Counted from the first letter of the stretch, positions 22,254 through 33,685 are shown. The stretch is DNA of 64,000 nucleotides from Callorhinus ursinus (GCF_003265705.1 NW_020313288.1:1-64000), one strand, 5' to 3'. Notes: generated by a model from the letters alone, not told the origin. Program-made: numbers and translations.

Positions 22254-23163
22254 CTGGTACAGAGAGAGGGGGATAGTTCAGCTTGGCAGAAGCCCACAGG
22301 GGTTAGGGGCTTCGTCTCTGACTACCTGGGTATACATGTGCTAACTTCACTGCAGGTCCTTCCAGGCAGGCTACAAACACCAGAGTTATAGGGGACATCA
22401 CATACTACTGAAGCATACCAGGGCCATCTGGTTGCAGCTGTAGGAGGGTCTGCACCCAATTTCAATGTGGGGGGCGGTCCAGGAGGGGTGTTCCCCACAC
22501 CAACAATCAGTGCTCTGTCACCAGCTGGGTGTCCTACAATTCAACTGATTCCAACACCATCTACCCGGAGACTATCAGATCCCACAGGTTAAGGGTTTGC
22601 TCCCACAAGCCTGCCCCCCCCCCCACTTAGAAGCCGTGGAAAGCCTAGGTTGTCACCACGTCCTTGAGTTGCATTAATTTGCTAGAGCAACTCAGGACTC
22701 CAGAGAAACATTTCTGTTACTAGATTGCTGTTTTATTAGGAAAAGGTATCACTTGGGAACACCTGAGGGAGGTGAGGTATGGGGCAAGGTACAGGGGTAG
22801 GGCGCAGAACCTTCATGCCCTCTCTGGGTGGCTACTCTCCCCAGACCTCCAGCTTCACCCGCCCCAGCAGCCCAGCCTCTCCCGGCTTCAGGAGGCTATC
22901 TCACACAGCCAGGGTTGATTAGATCTTTCGCCCTTGGCTAGGGATTCACTCTCCAGCTCCTCTCCCCTCTCGTGAAATCAGGGGGTGGGGCTTAAAGATC
23001 CAACCTTCAAATCACATGATTGGCTCCTCCCCCAGGCCCTCCCCTAGCGCCCCTCCCACCCCCTGAGTTTCCCAAATCACCTCATTACCGTAATAGAAGA
23101 CACCTTTATCACTCTGCCCTCAGGGGGGAAATGGGGAAATGCCAAGGATTATAAGAGCTCTGT

Positions 23164-23336
23164 GCCCCCTGGGTGGCTCAGTGGGTTAAATGGCTGCCTT
23201 TGGCTCAGGTCACGGTTCCCGGGGTCCTAGGATAGGGTCCTGGGATGGGGTCCTGCATCGGGCTCCCTGCTCAGTGGGTTGTCTGCTTCTCCTTCTGCCC
23301 CTCACCTTGCTCATGCTCTCTCTAATAAAATCTTTT
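23164..23336 (+). mobile_element. SINEC, host of a second SINE
   Basis: Starts 'ccccctgggtggctcagtgg' and carries the CT-rich body to 'ctctctaataaaatctttt'. Its tail is interrupted by a minus-strand SINE. Confidence 0.92.
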
Positions 23337-23533
23337 TTTTAAAGATTTTATTTATTCATTTGAGAGAGCGAGAATGAGAGAGAGAGAGAGAGCACATGAG
23401 AGGGGGGAGGGTCAGAGGGAGAAGCAGACTCCCTGCTGAGCAGGGAGCCCGATGTGGGACTCGATCCCGGGACTCCAGGATCATGACCTGAGCCGAAGGC
23501 AGTCGCTTAACCAACTGAGCCACCCAGGCGCCC
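23337..23533 (-). mobile_element. Young SINEC inserted tail-to-tail in another SINEC
   Basis: Reads in reverse as a clean SINEC ('gtgggactcgatcccggg', 'tcatgacctgagccgaagg', 'ccaactgagccacccagg'). It is nearly identical to the young copy at 27.8 kb. The host text ctctctaataaaatcttt is present on both sides (about 23,316-23,335 and 23,533-23,552), which is the target duplication. Confidence 0.93.
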
Positions 23534-23764
23534 TCTCTAATAAAATCTTTAAAAAAAAAGATCTCTGTGCCTGAAATGGGGACAAAGCCCAAATATGTAT
23601 TTCTTATTATAAATCACAATATCACAAGTTGTATGTCCCGATTTCTGAAAAACCTGTAGCTCAGAATCTAGTACCAAAAGGCCAAGTGCCCACCTCCTTT
23701 CCATATGTAGTGGTCCCTCTGGACCTGTCCAGACCTCTCTCTACCCTACACCGTCTGATGGCGA

Positions 23765-24075
23765 CATAGTGCAAGCCACAGAGGTCCTTTTAAAATTTCT
23801 AGTAGCCACATTTTTTAAAGGGAAAGAAAAACCGGTGAAATTAATTTCATTATATTTAACCTAATAGAGCCAAGATGGGATCATTTCAACCAGCATTCAA
23901 TATATGACAAATTATTCATATTTTATGATCCTTTCTCTGTGTAAGATAATCTTTGAAACCAAGTATGCATTTTGCATGTGCAGCTGATCTCCACTCAGGC
24001 TGGCCTAGTTTCCAGTGCTCAGGAATCACATGCGATTCCTGGTGGCTATGGTCCTGCACAGCACAGGTCTGAACA
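23765..24075 (+). mobile_element. Old hAT-type DNA transposon copy
   Basis: Same family as 4,604-5,097: 'tttctagtagccacattt', 'gtgaaattaatttcatta', and an end with 'ggtggctatggtcctgcaca'. Diverged. Confidence 0.6.
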
Positions 24076-24420
24076 CTAATAACTCATGTTTTCTCTGGAG
24101 TAAGAGGGAATCTGAATATCATAGACCATGAGAATCCCCAGAGTCCAAGACTATGCAAAATTGGAGTGGATGAGCATATTTGGGGCATGGTCCCTTTTGA
24201 AGATGATCTCAAAATGTCTCCCACATTTTTAGACGAAGCTTTATACTAAAGTTGGGGATGAAATCAGAAATGCAGAAAACTTTCCCACATATTTCCTAAT
24301 ATCACTTCCTCAAAGTACATAGGTGGCAAATAACTAGGCACTTGAAAAATGGATTTTCCTGCATCCCTTTCTGCAAGCAGGTTGTACTGGGATCCTTTGC
24401 TAAAATCTAGAGGTATCTAG
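24076..24420. other. Intron 1 of ADGRE4, nothing recognised
   Basis: No exon or repeat assignment. Confidence 0.4.
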
Positions 24421-24636
24421 GGGTGCCTGGGTGGCTCAGTCAGTTGAGCTTTGGGCTCTTGGTTTCTGTTCAGATCATGATTCCCTGGGTGTGAGATGCA
24501 GCCCCACTAGGGGCTCCCCACTCAGCATGGAGTAGGCTTCAGATTCTCTCTCCCTCTCCTTCCCCCTCTGCCCCTACCCACCCCCTATGACTCATGCATG
24601 CTCTCTCTCTCAAATAAATAAAATCTTTAAAAAAAA
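24421..24636 (+). mobile_element. SINEC
   Basis: 'ggtgcctgggtggctcagtc' head, 'caaataaataaaatcttt' tail. Flanked by aaaatctagaggtatc on the left and aaaatctggaggcatc on the right, two mismatches. Confidence 0.93.
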
Positions 24637-25025
24637 TCTGGAGGCATCCACTTTCATAGCTAACACCAGCCCCCAAATGGCTTAAGTATGACAAGGAAAA
24701 TCGAGGTAATTTGGATTTGCATCCCAAATGGAAGGGGAATCACATGGAAGGAGAAGGAGTAAGAAATCTGCGTGTGGCCCGTTTGGATTGTCACAGAACA
24801 GGACAAGTCCCCTGGACAAGATAAGGTCAACACCTGCTCTTCCTACATCTTCTATAATATTCACTATCCTCTGTATTATGGGTACTGACAAAAACATCAC
24901 CTTTAAGTATTCATGATATTGCACTGGAATCATATGCCATGGCCATTTCTGTAAGTCAGAAAAATGCTCAAACATCAGTACTTTTCCTGTGAATGCTTTC
25001 TTCACAAAAAGAAATATTAGATTCC
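24637..25025. other. Intron 1 of ADGRE4, nothing recognised
   Basis: No assignment. The 117-codon minus-strand open frame here has no family support. Confidence 0.4.
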
Positions 25026-25029
25026 TATG

Positions 25030-25352
25030 GGACAAGGGTCAGCAAACCATCACCTTTAGGCCAAATCCAGACCAGTGCTTGTTCTTATATGGCCCATGAG
25101 CTAAGAATGGTTTTCACAGTTCTTACATGGCTAAAAACAATCAAGATTTCGTGGCACATGAAGATAACATGAAATTCAAATTTCTATGGCTATAAATCAA
25201 GTTTTATTGGAACACAGAGATGCCTATCAGTCTGAGGAATGCCTGGGGTTGCTGTTACATGGCAGTGCAGAGTCGGTGAGTTCAGAGAGAGACCAAATGC
25301 CCATAGAACTGAGAACAGTAATTACCTGGCCCTTTATAGAAAACGTTTGCTT
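25030..25352 (+). mobile_element. Old hAT-type MER element copy
   Basis: Same family as 9.55-11.39 kb: 'gggtcagcaaacc', 'ggccaaatccag', 'aagttttattggaacacag', 'cctggccctttatag', 'aacgtttgc'. About 320 bp including an internal insertion of ~80 bp. Confidence 0.8.
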
Positions 25353-26108
25353 TTCCCTGACATAAAGCATTGGACATCACATGCTTGCTAATAAGACTTC
25401 CTTAACAAACCTACCTTAAACTGTATTTGAGTCCTCCTATGATGTTTTAGAATTACCTTGAAGAGCCAAAATCCCAGAGCAGAAGGGTGGGTAGATCCAG
25501 GTCATTGTAATGTACTAAGCCACAGCACTCCAAACATGGACCCTCTTGGTGGTGGTTGATCAGTGTAGCAGGCCCTTGAAGTGTCCCCTTTAGTCTTCCC
25601 CAGAGGGGATTCCTATGCATACAAATAACTATCTTTCTGTAAGAGGGCATTTTCTGCAGCCTGTGGAGGGCAAACCCAAAATATTTGGGAGTTATGCTGG
25701 ACTGGCTATCTAGTAGCAAGGGATGAGGACCGAGGGTAAATAGCTCAGCCTCCTTACCCTGCTAAGGCACATAAGGTATTCTCTCTTGGAGGTGCCCCAA
25801 CAGGATTGAGTGCCACTTACCCACAGGGTAACGCCTCATTAACACACCCCATCTGCTCTTGTCTCTTCCTGATCTGGCATTTTCCACTCCTGCCCTTGTG
25901 CCTCCTGGGATCCCTTCCCAAATAAACTACTTACATCCAAGTCTCTCTCCGTTCTGCTTGGGGAGAGCAACTAAGAGACTCAGTGTGAGAGTTTCTAATA
26001 GGACAGGTGCACACAGTCATTTCTGCACAAAGTGCCAAACTGGGGGGAGCAACCCAAACTAGGATGCAGGGGTCATGGGCAGAAGAGAGAATTCTTTGTC
26101 ATACTCAC
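25353..26108. other. Intron 1 of ADGRE4; LTR-like end
   Basis: About 25,740-25,985 has 'cccaaataaactacttac' followed by 'tctccgttctgcttgg', like the polyadenylation end of a plus-strand LTR. The rest is unassigned. Confidence 0.4.
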
Positions 26109-26139
26109 CTGAGAGCAGGGGCAGGCACCTGCTTCCCAT
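26109..26139 (-). CDS. ADGRE4: ADGRE4 exon 1: start codon and signal peptide
   Basis: 31 coding nt from ATG to a donor gtgagt, one base into a codon. The peptide is MGSRCLPLLS-G. I chose this ATG because it gives MGSRC..LLSGLSVLL after splicing, matching the known start of ADGRE4 text, and because the downstream splice phase fits exon 2. Two other ATGs lie upstream on the minus strand (the first at 26,279) in another frame whose reading overlaps this start. If the 5'UTR extends that far they would be upstream ORFs. The transcription start cannot be placed and I see no TATA box. Confidence 0.85.
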
Positions 26140-27220
26140 AGCACTGAGATACCAGGAGCACCAATCTGAGAAGCGCTCTGAAGCAGGATGTGGCAAGGAT
26201 GTCTGGAATGAAGAAGCCCCATGAAAGTCAATTTCGAATGGTCACTGACTTCAGAGGCCAGGTGGCCGATGCTTCTCAAAACCCTTTAATTTCTGCCCAT
26301 CTTTTGACCTGACAATCCCACTTTCTGGGAAATTATCTCAAGGAAAAGATGATCGAAGGAGAGTAGATTATAGGAAACAAGCTTACAACCCAACAAATGT
26401 GGAACAAATATCCTGCTGGAATTTAAACTCCCAGTCTGTTGCAACCAGCAAGATTTGGACTGTAAGAGAAATTCCACAGGACAAACTATCCAATTTCTTC
26501 ACCCTCCTCAAAAAATTTAAGGGGTGAAAAACATAGGGGAGACCTAGATTTAAAAAGACTTAGAAATACATCAACCAACTGCAGTGTCTTACTGGATCCC
26601 AAATCAAACATAATTTTTTTAAATGTTTGAAGCCTGGCAATGTGACAACATTAAAGAATGGTTGTTCCTTCTCGTGAATATGATAATTCAACCTCCAGTT
26701 CCTTATCTGTCAACTTAGACGGTTGCTCCAGAGGAAGCTGTAGGTATGATAAAGTGGCTATATACAGAGTCCTGATATTTTGGATTTACACACTAAAATT
26801 TTGCAGGCAAATCATATGATATGTAGAAACTATGTCAAAATAATTGGAATGAGGGAATGGTTTGGGGAGTAAGTGGGAATAAATTTGATCCAAGTTTGGG
26901 CAGGTGTTGATCATTGCTAAAACCGGGTGAAGGGTCTATGGGGTCCCCGATGCCATTGTCACTGCATTTGTGTATGTTTGAGAAGTCCCATAATAAAAAA
27001 GGGGAAATTATCTTAAAGATATATTGTTCATTAAGTAGATAGGTAGATACCAAGGGGCAGAAGCATGTATGCTAGCACTTGTGTAAGATGGGGAGATAAT
27101 AAGGAAGACTTCAGCACACTATACACAATTAGAAATATGCATACATATATTTATAATATATTTATACAACAGGGAAACTGCAAAATGTGAGCTATTCTCT
27201 ATACAGTTATGTGTGTGTCC
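26140..27220. other. Region upstream of ADGRE4; old repeat text only
   Basis: Would hold the 5'UTR and promoter of ADGRE4. About 26,285-26,340 and 26,600-27,010 carry diverged 3'-end text of an old retroelement ('gtgtatgtttgagaagtccc', 'cataataaaaaagg'). No CpG-rich promoter is present, which fits a tissue-restricted myeloid gene. Confidence 0.4.
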
Positions 27221-27796
27221 TTACACCTACACAAGGTCATACATATCCAACATATACACGCCTACAAATGTGTGTGCACAAACACATAAATGCATATTAT
27301 GATTTTGCATTTGCATAAAATATTCCTGGAAACTGCCCAAGAAACTCCTAATACCTGTTGCCTTTGAAAACTGAGCCACTGGGAAGCAGGAGCAAGGAGA
27401 TTTTTCACATTTCACTTCTTGATGCCATTTGAATTTTGAAGGAAGTGAAGGCATTTCATATTCAAAACCTAAGTCCCTTCTTGGAGAAACAATGGAAGTG
27501 CTGCAAATCACTAAAAATGAGACTGTCAAAGACTTTAAGTTGTTAGTGTTTGCTCTGTGAATATCATTTTGAAATGTAAAAAGCACCATTCTCAGGTAAT
27601 GCCATGAGCAATTAAGATTTAGGACAAAACCTCCAGTGCACATTAGCAAAGACTATACGCCCTGCAAATCTGTTAAACCATCAAATGTGGTGCCAGTGAA
27701 GACAAAGGCACCAATGGGGAAGATATAGCTAAAGAATTTGAAGAAAATAGTTTCATAAAATGTAAGTGGGAGCATTTAAAGATAAGATGCTTTCTG
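27221..27796. other. Intergenic, nothing recognised
   Basis: The 140-codon minus-strand open frame 27,227-27,649 has no recognisable family, splice or codon-use support. Confidence 0.4.
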
Positions 27797-27993
27797 GGCG
27801 CCTGGGTGGCTCAGTTGGTTAAGCGACTGCCTTCGGCTCAGGTCATGATCCTGGAGTCCCGGGATCGAGTCCCACATCGGGCTCCCTGCTCAGCAGGGAG
27901 TCTGCTTCTCCCTCTGACCCTCCCCCCTCTCATGTGCTCTTTCTCTCTCATTCTCGCTCTCTCAAATAAATAAATAAAATCTTTAAAAAAAAT
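27797..27993 (+). mobile_element. Young SINEC with perfect target duplication
   Basis: Full SINEC from 'gggcgcctgggtggctcagt' to 'ataaataaaatctttaaaa'. Flanked by aaagataagatgctttct on both sides (27,779-27,796 and about 27,995-28,012) with no mismatch. Least diverged SINE in the window. Confidence 0.96.
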
Positions 27994-28220
27994 AAAGATA
28001 AGATGCTTTCTTACATAAAATGTAAGAAAAGGAGCATTTAAAGATGTGTAACACAAATAATTAGATATTATAAATAAAAATCATGCTGTAGGAGGCTACT
28101 AACATAACATGGAAGGTGATTGTAATCCAGCATTAGGATAAAGGCAGGTAATAGAGCAAAATATGTGATCTCACATTTAAAGGAGATTCTATAAATGTTA
28201 ATAGAAGAGTGGCATTGTGA

Positions 28221-28896
28221 AGATGTCCATCGACAGATGAATGGATAAAGAAGATGTGGTATATATATACAATGGAATATTATGCAGCCATCAAAAGCAA
28301 TGAGATCTTGCCATTTGCAACGACGTGGATGGAACTGGAGGGTGTTATGCTGAGTGAAATAAGTCAATCAGAGGAAGACATGTATCATATGACCTCATTG
28401 ATATGAGGAATTCTTAATCTCAGGAAACAAACTGAGGGTTGCTGGAGTGGTGGTGGGGTGGGAGGGATGGGGTGGCTGGGTGATGGACATTTGGGAGGGT
28501 ATGGGCTACGGTGAATGCTGTGAATTGTGCAAGACTGTTAAATCACAGATCTGTACCTCTGAAACAAATAATGCAATATATGTTAAGAAAAAAAAAAGAA
28601 GAAGAAGATAGCAGGAGGGGAAGAATGAAGGGGAGTAAATCGGAGGGGGAGATGAACCATGAGAGTCGATGGACTCTGAAAAACAAAGTGAGGGTTCTAG
28701 AGGGGAGAGGGGTGTGGGGATGGGTTAGCCTGGTGATGGGTATTAAAGAGGGCATGTTCTGCGTGGAGCACTGGGTGTTATGCACAAATAATGAATCATG
28801 GAACACTACATCAAAAACTAATGATGTAATGTATGGTGATTAACATAACAATAAAAAAATTAAAAAATAAAAAAAATTTAGTACTTTGGAAAAAAA
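28221..28896 (+). mobile_element. 5'-truncated young L1
   Basis: ORF2 last codons, 3'UTR and A tail; flanked by a perfect 18-bp duplication agaagagtggcattgtga (28,203-28,220 and 28,897-28,914). Between two A-rich blocks of its tail lies 'tttagtactttgg', a possible tiny 3' transduction. Confidence 0.95.
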
Positions 28897-28914
28897 AGAA
28901 GAGTGGCATTGTGA

Positions 28915-29420
28915 GTGACTTAAATTTCTTTTTATTTAACTAGCTCTACATTTTATACATTACTATAGCAATAAGAAAATAATAACAATGATGAAGTATT
29001 TTCACAGAAGAGGAAACAAAAGGGTTGAAAAATGGATTCTCTTGGCAGGTCCTTCCCTTCTCCATGCTCGTGCTTTGATATGTAGATTCTGCTTTGATTT
29101 CTGAGTTTGGAATCTTTAGGGGTCTGCTTGTGGGGCAATTCTCTCAACACTTCACCCACAGTTAGCTGTTGGCGATAGGCAGTGAGATGAGAACATAACT
29201 CAGTACCCAGGAAAACCTGAGTTTGGATTGCAAATCGGCAGCTACTATTTCAATCATTCTGAGGTGGTGACTTTGTCTCTAGGCCTGTTTTCTCATCTGC
29301 AAAATGATGCTAAGAAAGAGCATATACTTCCCAATAATGTTGTGTTGATGCAATGAAGATGACTTTCCATAGCATGTGGGCACCTGCCTGGCATGTGACA
29401 AGTGCTGAATAGAGTTAACT
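28915..29420. other. Intergenic; MIR-like piece
   Basis: About 29,210-29,415 resembles MIR ('gcctgttttctcatctgc', 'aaaatgatgctaag') on the plus strand. No gene. Confidence 0.45.
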
Positions 29421-29435
29421 GTTATGGGAACAGGA

Positions 29436-29850
29436 TATGATGATGATGGTGGTGATGGACATGATGGTGATGGTGAAGATGGAAGTGATGGCAATGATGG
29501 TGATGACAATAATAGTGAAAATAGTATAAATGGTAGTAGTGACAGTGCAGGGAGTGGTTTTGGTGATGACAGTGATAGTGGTGAAGATGGTGGAAGTGAT
29601 GATAACATCATGATGTTGATGACGGTAGTGCTTATGGTGATGGTGGTGGTGGAGGTGGTGGCGATGGTGGTTCTACTGATGGTAGAGATGGTGGTTATAG
29701 TGGTGGTGATGGTGGTTCTACTGATGGTGGAGATGGTGGTTATGGTGGTGGTGATGGTGGTTCTACTGATGGTGGAGATGGTGGTGATGGTGGTGGTGAT
29801 GGTGGAGATAGTAGTTACAGTGATGACAGTGATGGTGATGACAGTGGTGG
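29436..29850 (+). repeat. ATGGTG-rich minisatellite with a 45-bp higher-order unit
   Basis: About 415 bp of GATGGT/GGTGAT-type triplets. From about 29,660 a 45-bp unit (gatggtggttctactgat + ggtagagatggtggttat + agtggtggt, with small changes) repeats about three times. Long open frames on both strands (164 codons plus, 205 minus) come from the triplet periodicity and are not genes. Confidence 0.95.
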
Positions 29851-29899
29851 CCATGGAGATCTCCCATTCTTCTTTCCTGACTCCAGTTATAACCATGAC

Positions 29900-30730
29900 T
29901 TTGTGTGTTGAGGACTGACTGATCCATTATCAAGTGATGATGAGAATTAACAGGGTCCTGTGAAACTCCCCCCAAAACAAAGTAGTGGCCTGAGAAATCC
30001 CATCCCAGAAAAATCTCTTACTCCCAATGGCCTGAACAGGCTAGTCACACATTATGTATTGGCATCTAGCACGTAAATCAAATTTTGCTACAGATACTTT
30101 TCTTAGCCTTCTATTCTCACTTCCTAAAAACATTCATGGACCTTCTATGGTGGGCCAAGTCCCTTACTAAGTGCTTTGACACTATTGTTTCATTGAAAGC
30201 TCACAATCACCTTATTAATGTAGATTGAATAATATCTTCCCACTTTTCAAATGATGAAATTGAGACTCAAAGAAATTCTATCACTTGCTCCAGGTGATGC
30301 TGCTAGCAAAAGGCAAAGCTAAGATTTGGAAAAGTCAGGCTGGATCCAAAGCCTGCTTATAACCCTTGGACCAAGATCCTAAGCCCCAATGCCTCTTAGG
30401 TGTAAAACTGTAATAAGGATAAGGGCAAGGCCATTTTGGGGAAGCAAGGAGGACTGTGGAGAACTGAAAATGCTGGGCTCTATCTAGAGATACTCAATTC
30501 CACTTTTTCCCCAAATGCAGAACCAGTGGGCCAGGAGCTTGCAATCTCTGCAATGGACAATACTGCCTAATTGCAAATCAAAATCTGTACGTGGGCATCT
30601 CTGAGGACTTACACTTGGTCATTTCCTGGATGCACTCTCTTCTCTCAGCATACATTTCCCTGTTTTGATTCTTGATCCTCTTCTCTTCCAAAAACCTATT
30701 ATAGAATATACTGCAAAGAAATTGTGCCCA
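29900..30730. other. Intergenic; MIR-like piece
   Basis: About 30,130-30,390 is a diverged MIR/L2-type block ('tttcaaatgatgaaattgag', 'ctcaaagaaattctatcac'). Otherwise unassigned. Confidence 0.45.
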
Positions 30731-30733
30731 GGG

Positions 30734-30840
30734 ACACCTGGCTGGTTCAGTAGGTAGAATATGTGACTCTTGATCTCAGGGTAGTGAGTTAAAGCCCCAT
30801 GCTGGGTATAGAGATTACTTTAAAGGAATTTTTTTAAAAA
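30734..30840 (+). mobile_element. Short SINEC, tRNA part only
   Basis: 'ggacacctggctggttcagt', 'tgtgactcttgatctcaggg', 'agccccatgctggg', then A/T tail. Flanked by aaattgtgcccag / aaattgtgtctag. Same older subfamily as 17.66 kb. Confidence 0.85.
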
Positions 30841-30969
30841 AATTGTGTCTAGATGAGGATGATTCAGAGGCCTCTTTAGAAACTGGTTTAACTAAAGTGA
30901 GTATTTTACATGAAAGAGGTGATAATGTTTTTCAGAACTGCTGAGACCTTTAGCAATGCTGATTTGGTC

Positions 30970-31440
30970 TTTTAGCTTTTTAAAATTATTGAGGTATGAT
31001 TGGCATGTAAAAAGCTGTACATGTTCAATGTGTACAACTCGATGAGTTTGGACATAAGTACACACCCATGAAACCATCACCACCATCAAGATCATAAAGA
31101 TATCCATCATCTCCCAAAGTTTCCTCTGCTCCTCTGTGGTTAGTTGTGTGTGTGTGTGCAGTAAGAACATTTAACGTAAGATCTACCCTTTCAGCAAATT
31201 TTAAGTATACAATTACAGTATTATTAGCTATGGGTGGCATGTTGTATAGTACATCTCTGGAACTTATTCATCTTGTGTAACCAAAGCTTTGTACTCTTTG
31301 ACTATCATTTCCCATTGCCCCTAACCCTTGGTAACCACCATTCTACCGTCTGCTTCTATAAATTTGAGTACTGTAGCTCCACATATAAGTGAGAACATAC
31401 AATATTTGTCTTTCTGTGTCTGGCTTTCTTTACATATCTA
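30970..31440 (-). mobile_element. Old L1 3'UTR region (L1M type)
   Basis: 'ttgaggtatgattggcatg', 'aaaagctgtacatgttcaatg', 'taaccaccattctacc' and 'acatataagtgagaacata' are standard words of old mammalian L1s in reverse. Contains a short (TG) run. Confidence 0.75.
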
Positions 31441-31906
31441 GCAAGGCTGACTTGGAGAGATTTTTGACTGTGACACACTGTAAGAAATACATCAGACAGA
31501 GAGAGAGAGAACTCAACCAAGTTTCACAAATCTATATGCTGCATTTGATATTTTATGATTATACTCCCTTTAATTTATTTTAAAATGCTGGTTATTACCC
31601 ATCAAGTTGGTTTCATGACCCTGCTCCCTGCCAATGGGTCACAGCAGCTGGAAAAACACTGACCTTTACAGTAAGTCACTTTGGCCATGAATAAAATATA
31701 CAATCCTTTGACAGCGAGCCTTGCATTTAACTGTGCTAATGGGTTTATCATGGTGGTGAGGCATGTGGTGTGTGACAAAGCTTGTCAATTCACCATGCAA
31801 CCTCTGTAAACCTATTCCTCTTTCTAGGTCTTGTTTTCTTCATTTTTAATAGCAAATTGGTTCTATGCTACATTTGCTTCAGACTCTGTTTCTTGAAACT
31901 TTATTA
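31441..31906. other. Intergenic, nothing recognised
   Basis: No assignment. Confidence 0.35.
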
Positions 31907-32357
31907 CAGACATACCTCAGAGATATTGCAGGGTTGGTTCCCTCAATATAGCAAGTCAAATAAATGTTTTGGTTTCCCAGTGCATATAAAAAATATGTTT
32001 ACATTATTCTGTAATCTATTAAGTATGCAATAGCATTAAGTCTAAATAAAATGTACATCCCGTAATGAAAAGTTGCTTAGTTACTGAAAAATGCTAACCA
32101 TAATCTGAGCTTTCAGAGAGTCATATCACTGATCACAAATCACCAAATATAATAATAATGAAAAGTTTGAAATACCACAAGAATAACCAAAATGTGACAG
32201 AGACACGAAGTAAGCAAATGCTGTCAGACAAATAGTGTCAGTAGATTTAATTGATAATGAACCTTCAATTTGTAAGAAAATTTAAAAAAGAAAGAAAAAG
32301 AAACGCAGTATCTGTGAAGTACAATAAAGCAAAGTACAATAAAACGAGGTATGCCTG
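31907..32357. mobile_element. Tigger1-type non-autonomous DNA transposon
   Basis: 451 bp with inverted ends cagacatacctc (left) and gaggtatgcctg (right), flanked by TA on both sides as expected for pogo/Tigger elements. The inside matches the two ends of Tigger1 ('tttggtttcccagtgcat', 'caaaatgtgacagagacacg') with the transposase centre missing. Confidence 0.9.
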
Positions 32358-32361
32358 TATT

Positions 32362-33685
32362 TTAATTCACCTTAAGCTTCTTAATACACAATGCATCATC
32401 TCTGTCAAGAATGCCAAAGCATTTCAGTATGTTCTGCACCACATAATACACACATTGCCCAAGGAAAAGCTAGAAAATGTTGCCCACATATAGCAGTTTT
32501 CAAAAACAAAGCAACAGGACATATAAAAGTTCCCCTTGAACATTTTTACAGTACCAGACATTTTTCTAGACCCAAGATCACACATGAAACATTTTCTATT
32601 TTCTCTTGAAATACACTAATCAGTTCTTACCCACAAGATGAAAAGTTCTTGCTTCTTACCCAGTCCAGTGGCTTCTCAAAGCTAATGAAGAAGGAAGTAC
32701 ATCACTTCTTATCTTGAGCTCCACTTTCTCAAAGAGTCTTGTGAGTGCACTAGAAGGCTGAGGGTATTGGTTGGGCGGTTTGCAAAATGCAGAGTCCCTT
32801 ATTTCTCTTTTCATTTGGGCAACTTAAATAGTGCATTACATTAGGGTGGATCATATTAAAGTGCCTCAGACAGTGAATTTGGAAATGCTGATGGTGTTCA
32901 GTACAGAAAATCACCTAATGGAGAGTGGCGCCAACTTCTATCTATATCAAGAAAATGGATCCAACATTGGGCAGCCTCCTTTAGTTGGTGAACTTCTTAG
33001 AAAGAGAGTTGAAGGCCAGACTGTGGGAGAGTGTATCCCACTGTACCAGTGTTGCTATGTATCACCAACGTCCCTATTAAGGTATCACTTCTCAGTTTAC
33101 CATCTTGGGAAAACAACATATCCATATTCCTGGACTTTGAGATAGGGTCACCCAACATAATTACACCCATCTACTTGGCTGATGAAATTCTTTATTGGTC
33201 CCATTAGCGTGGTGTCCTGAAATTTTCTTCTTGTTCATATTAGAAGAATCTTTGTAAGAGCCAGCACAAATATGGCTAACACCCCTTCCCACAAAACCCA
33301 AGTTCAACAAGTCCAAATACACACCTAGTAACTTACTCCTTATCTTGGTTTTGTTGCATTTATGAGGCATAACTTTATTATCCCTGACACAAATATTTTC
33401 CTTTTTTGGTATCTCTTTTATTTTATAAATTAATTAGAGTCAATGCAATAAAATATTCAATTACTTAGATATGGTGTGCAGGCAGTTAGCCGCTCCATGT
33501 AAGACTCAAAATATTTGTTCCAGGTGATACTCAAAATGTTGCTTTTGAATAACAAGTGAAAGAGGGTGTAGGCCTATCACTGTCAGCTGAGTGGAGGTGA
33601 AAAGTGTTTGAATGTTAAACTGAAATTCCTGAATCCAAGAGAAATCCCTGAAATTTTGAGCATTTCATGTGCTCACAGCCTAATT
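32362..33685. other. Intergenic, nothing recognised
   Basis: Over 1.3 kb without a repeat I can name or an exon. Short open frames have no support. Confidence 0.4.

Larger units (their letters stand above)
22340..23665 (-). mobile_element. Endogenous-retrovirus-type LTR, interrupted by SINEs
   Basis: On the minus strand: 'gatttataataagaaat', 'gaggagccaatcatgtg' (CCAAT box), 'cctaataaaacagcaatc' (AATAAA signal), 'gcaaattaatgcaac', 'gttgaattgtaggacaccc', 'attgggtgcagacc'. The same phrases in the same order occur on the plus strand at 35.10-35.96 kb, so both are copies of one LTR family. No coding region is attached. Two SINEs (23,164-23,533) are inserted in it. Confidence 0.75.
4216..26139 (-). 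other. ADGRE4: ADGRE4 (EMR4) gene, 5' part: start codon to TM1-2 exon
   Basis: Ten coding exons on the minus strand give about 395 codons with no stop: signal peptide (residues 1-~22), EGF1 (~28-67), calcium-binding EGF2 (~68-117), stalk and GAIN (~118-285), GPS (to ~330) and TM1-2 (~331-395). Exon phases join correctly throughout. The product belongs to the EGF-TM7 adhesion GPCR family, which acts on the surface of myeloid cells. Features that identify ADGRE4 among its relatives are the MGSRC start, only two EGF modules, and the exon text DIDEC..GLAKCK and [12 protein letters not shown]. The remaining TM3-7 exons must lie left of position 1. The region encoding the N-terminal GAIN subdomain is shorter than usual for the family (~80 residues before the GAIN exon), so one in-phase exon in the 12.5-15.5 kb stretch may have been missed. 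In human this locus is a pseudogene; nothing here shows inactivation. Confidence 0.9.

Noticed and set aside
29279..29918. 205-codon minus and 164-codon plus open frames rich in Thr/Ile or Asp/Gly/Val
   Set aside because: They follow the triplet periodicity of the minisatellite; no start context, splice or family support.
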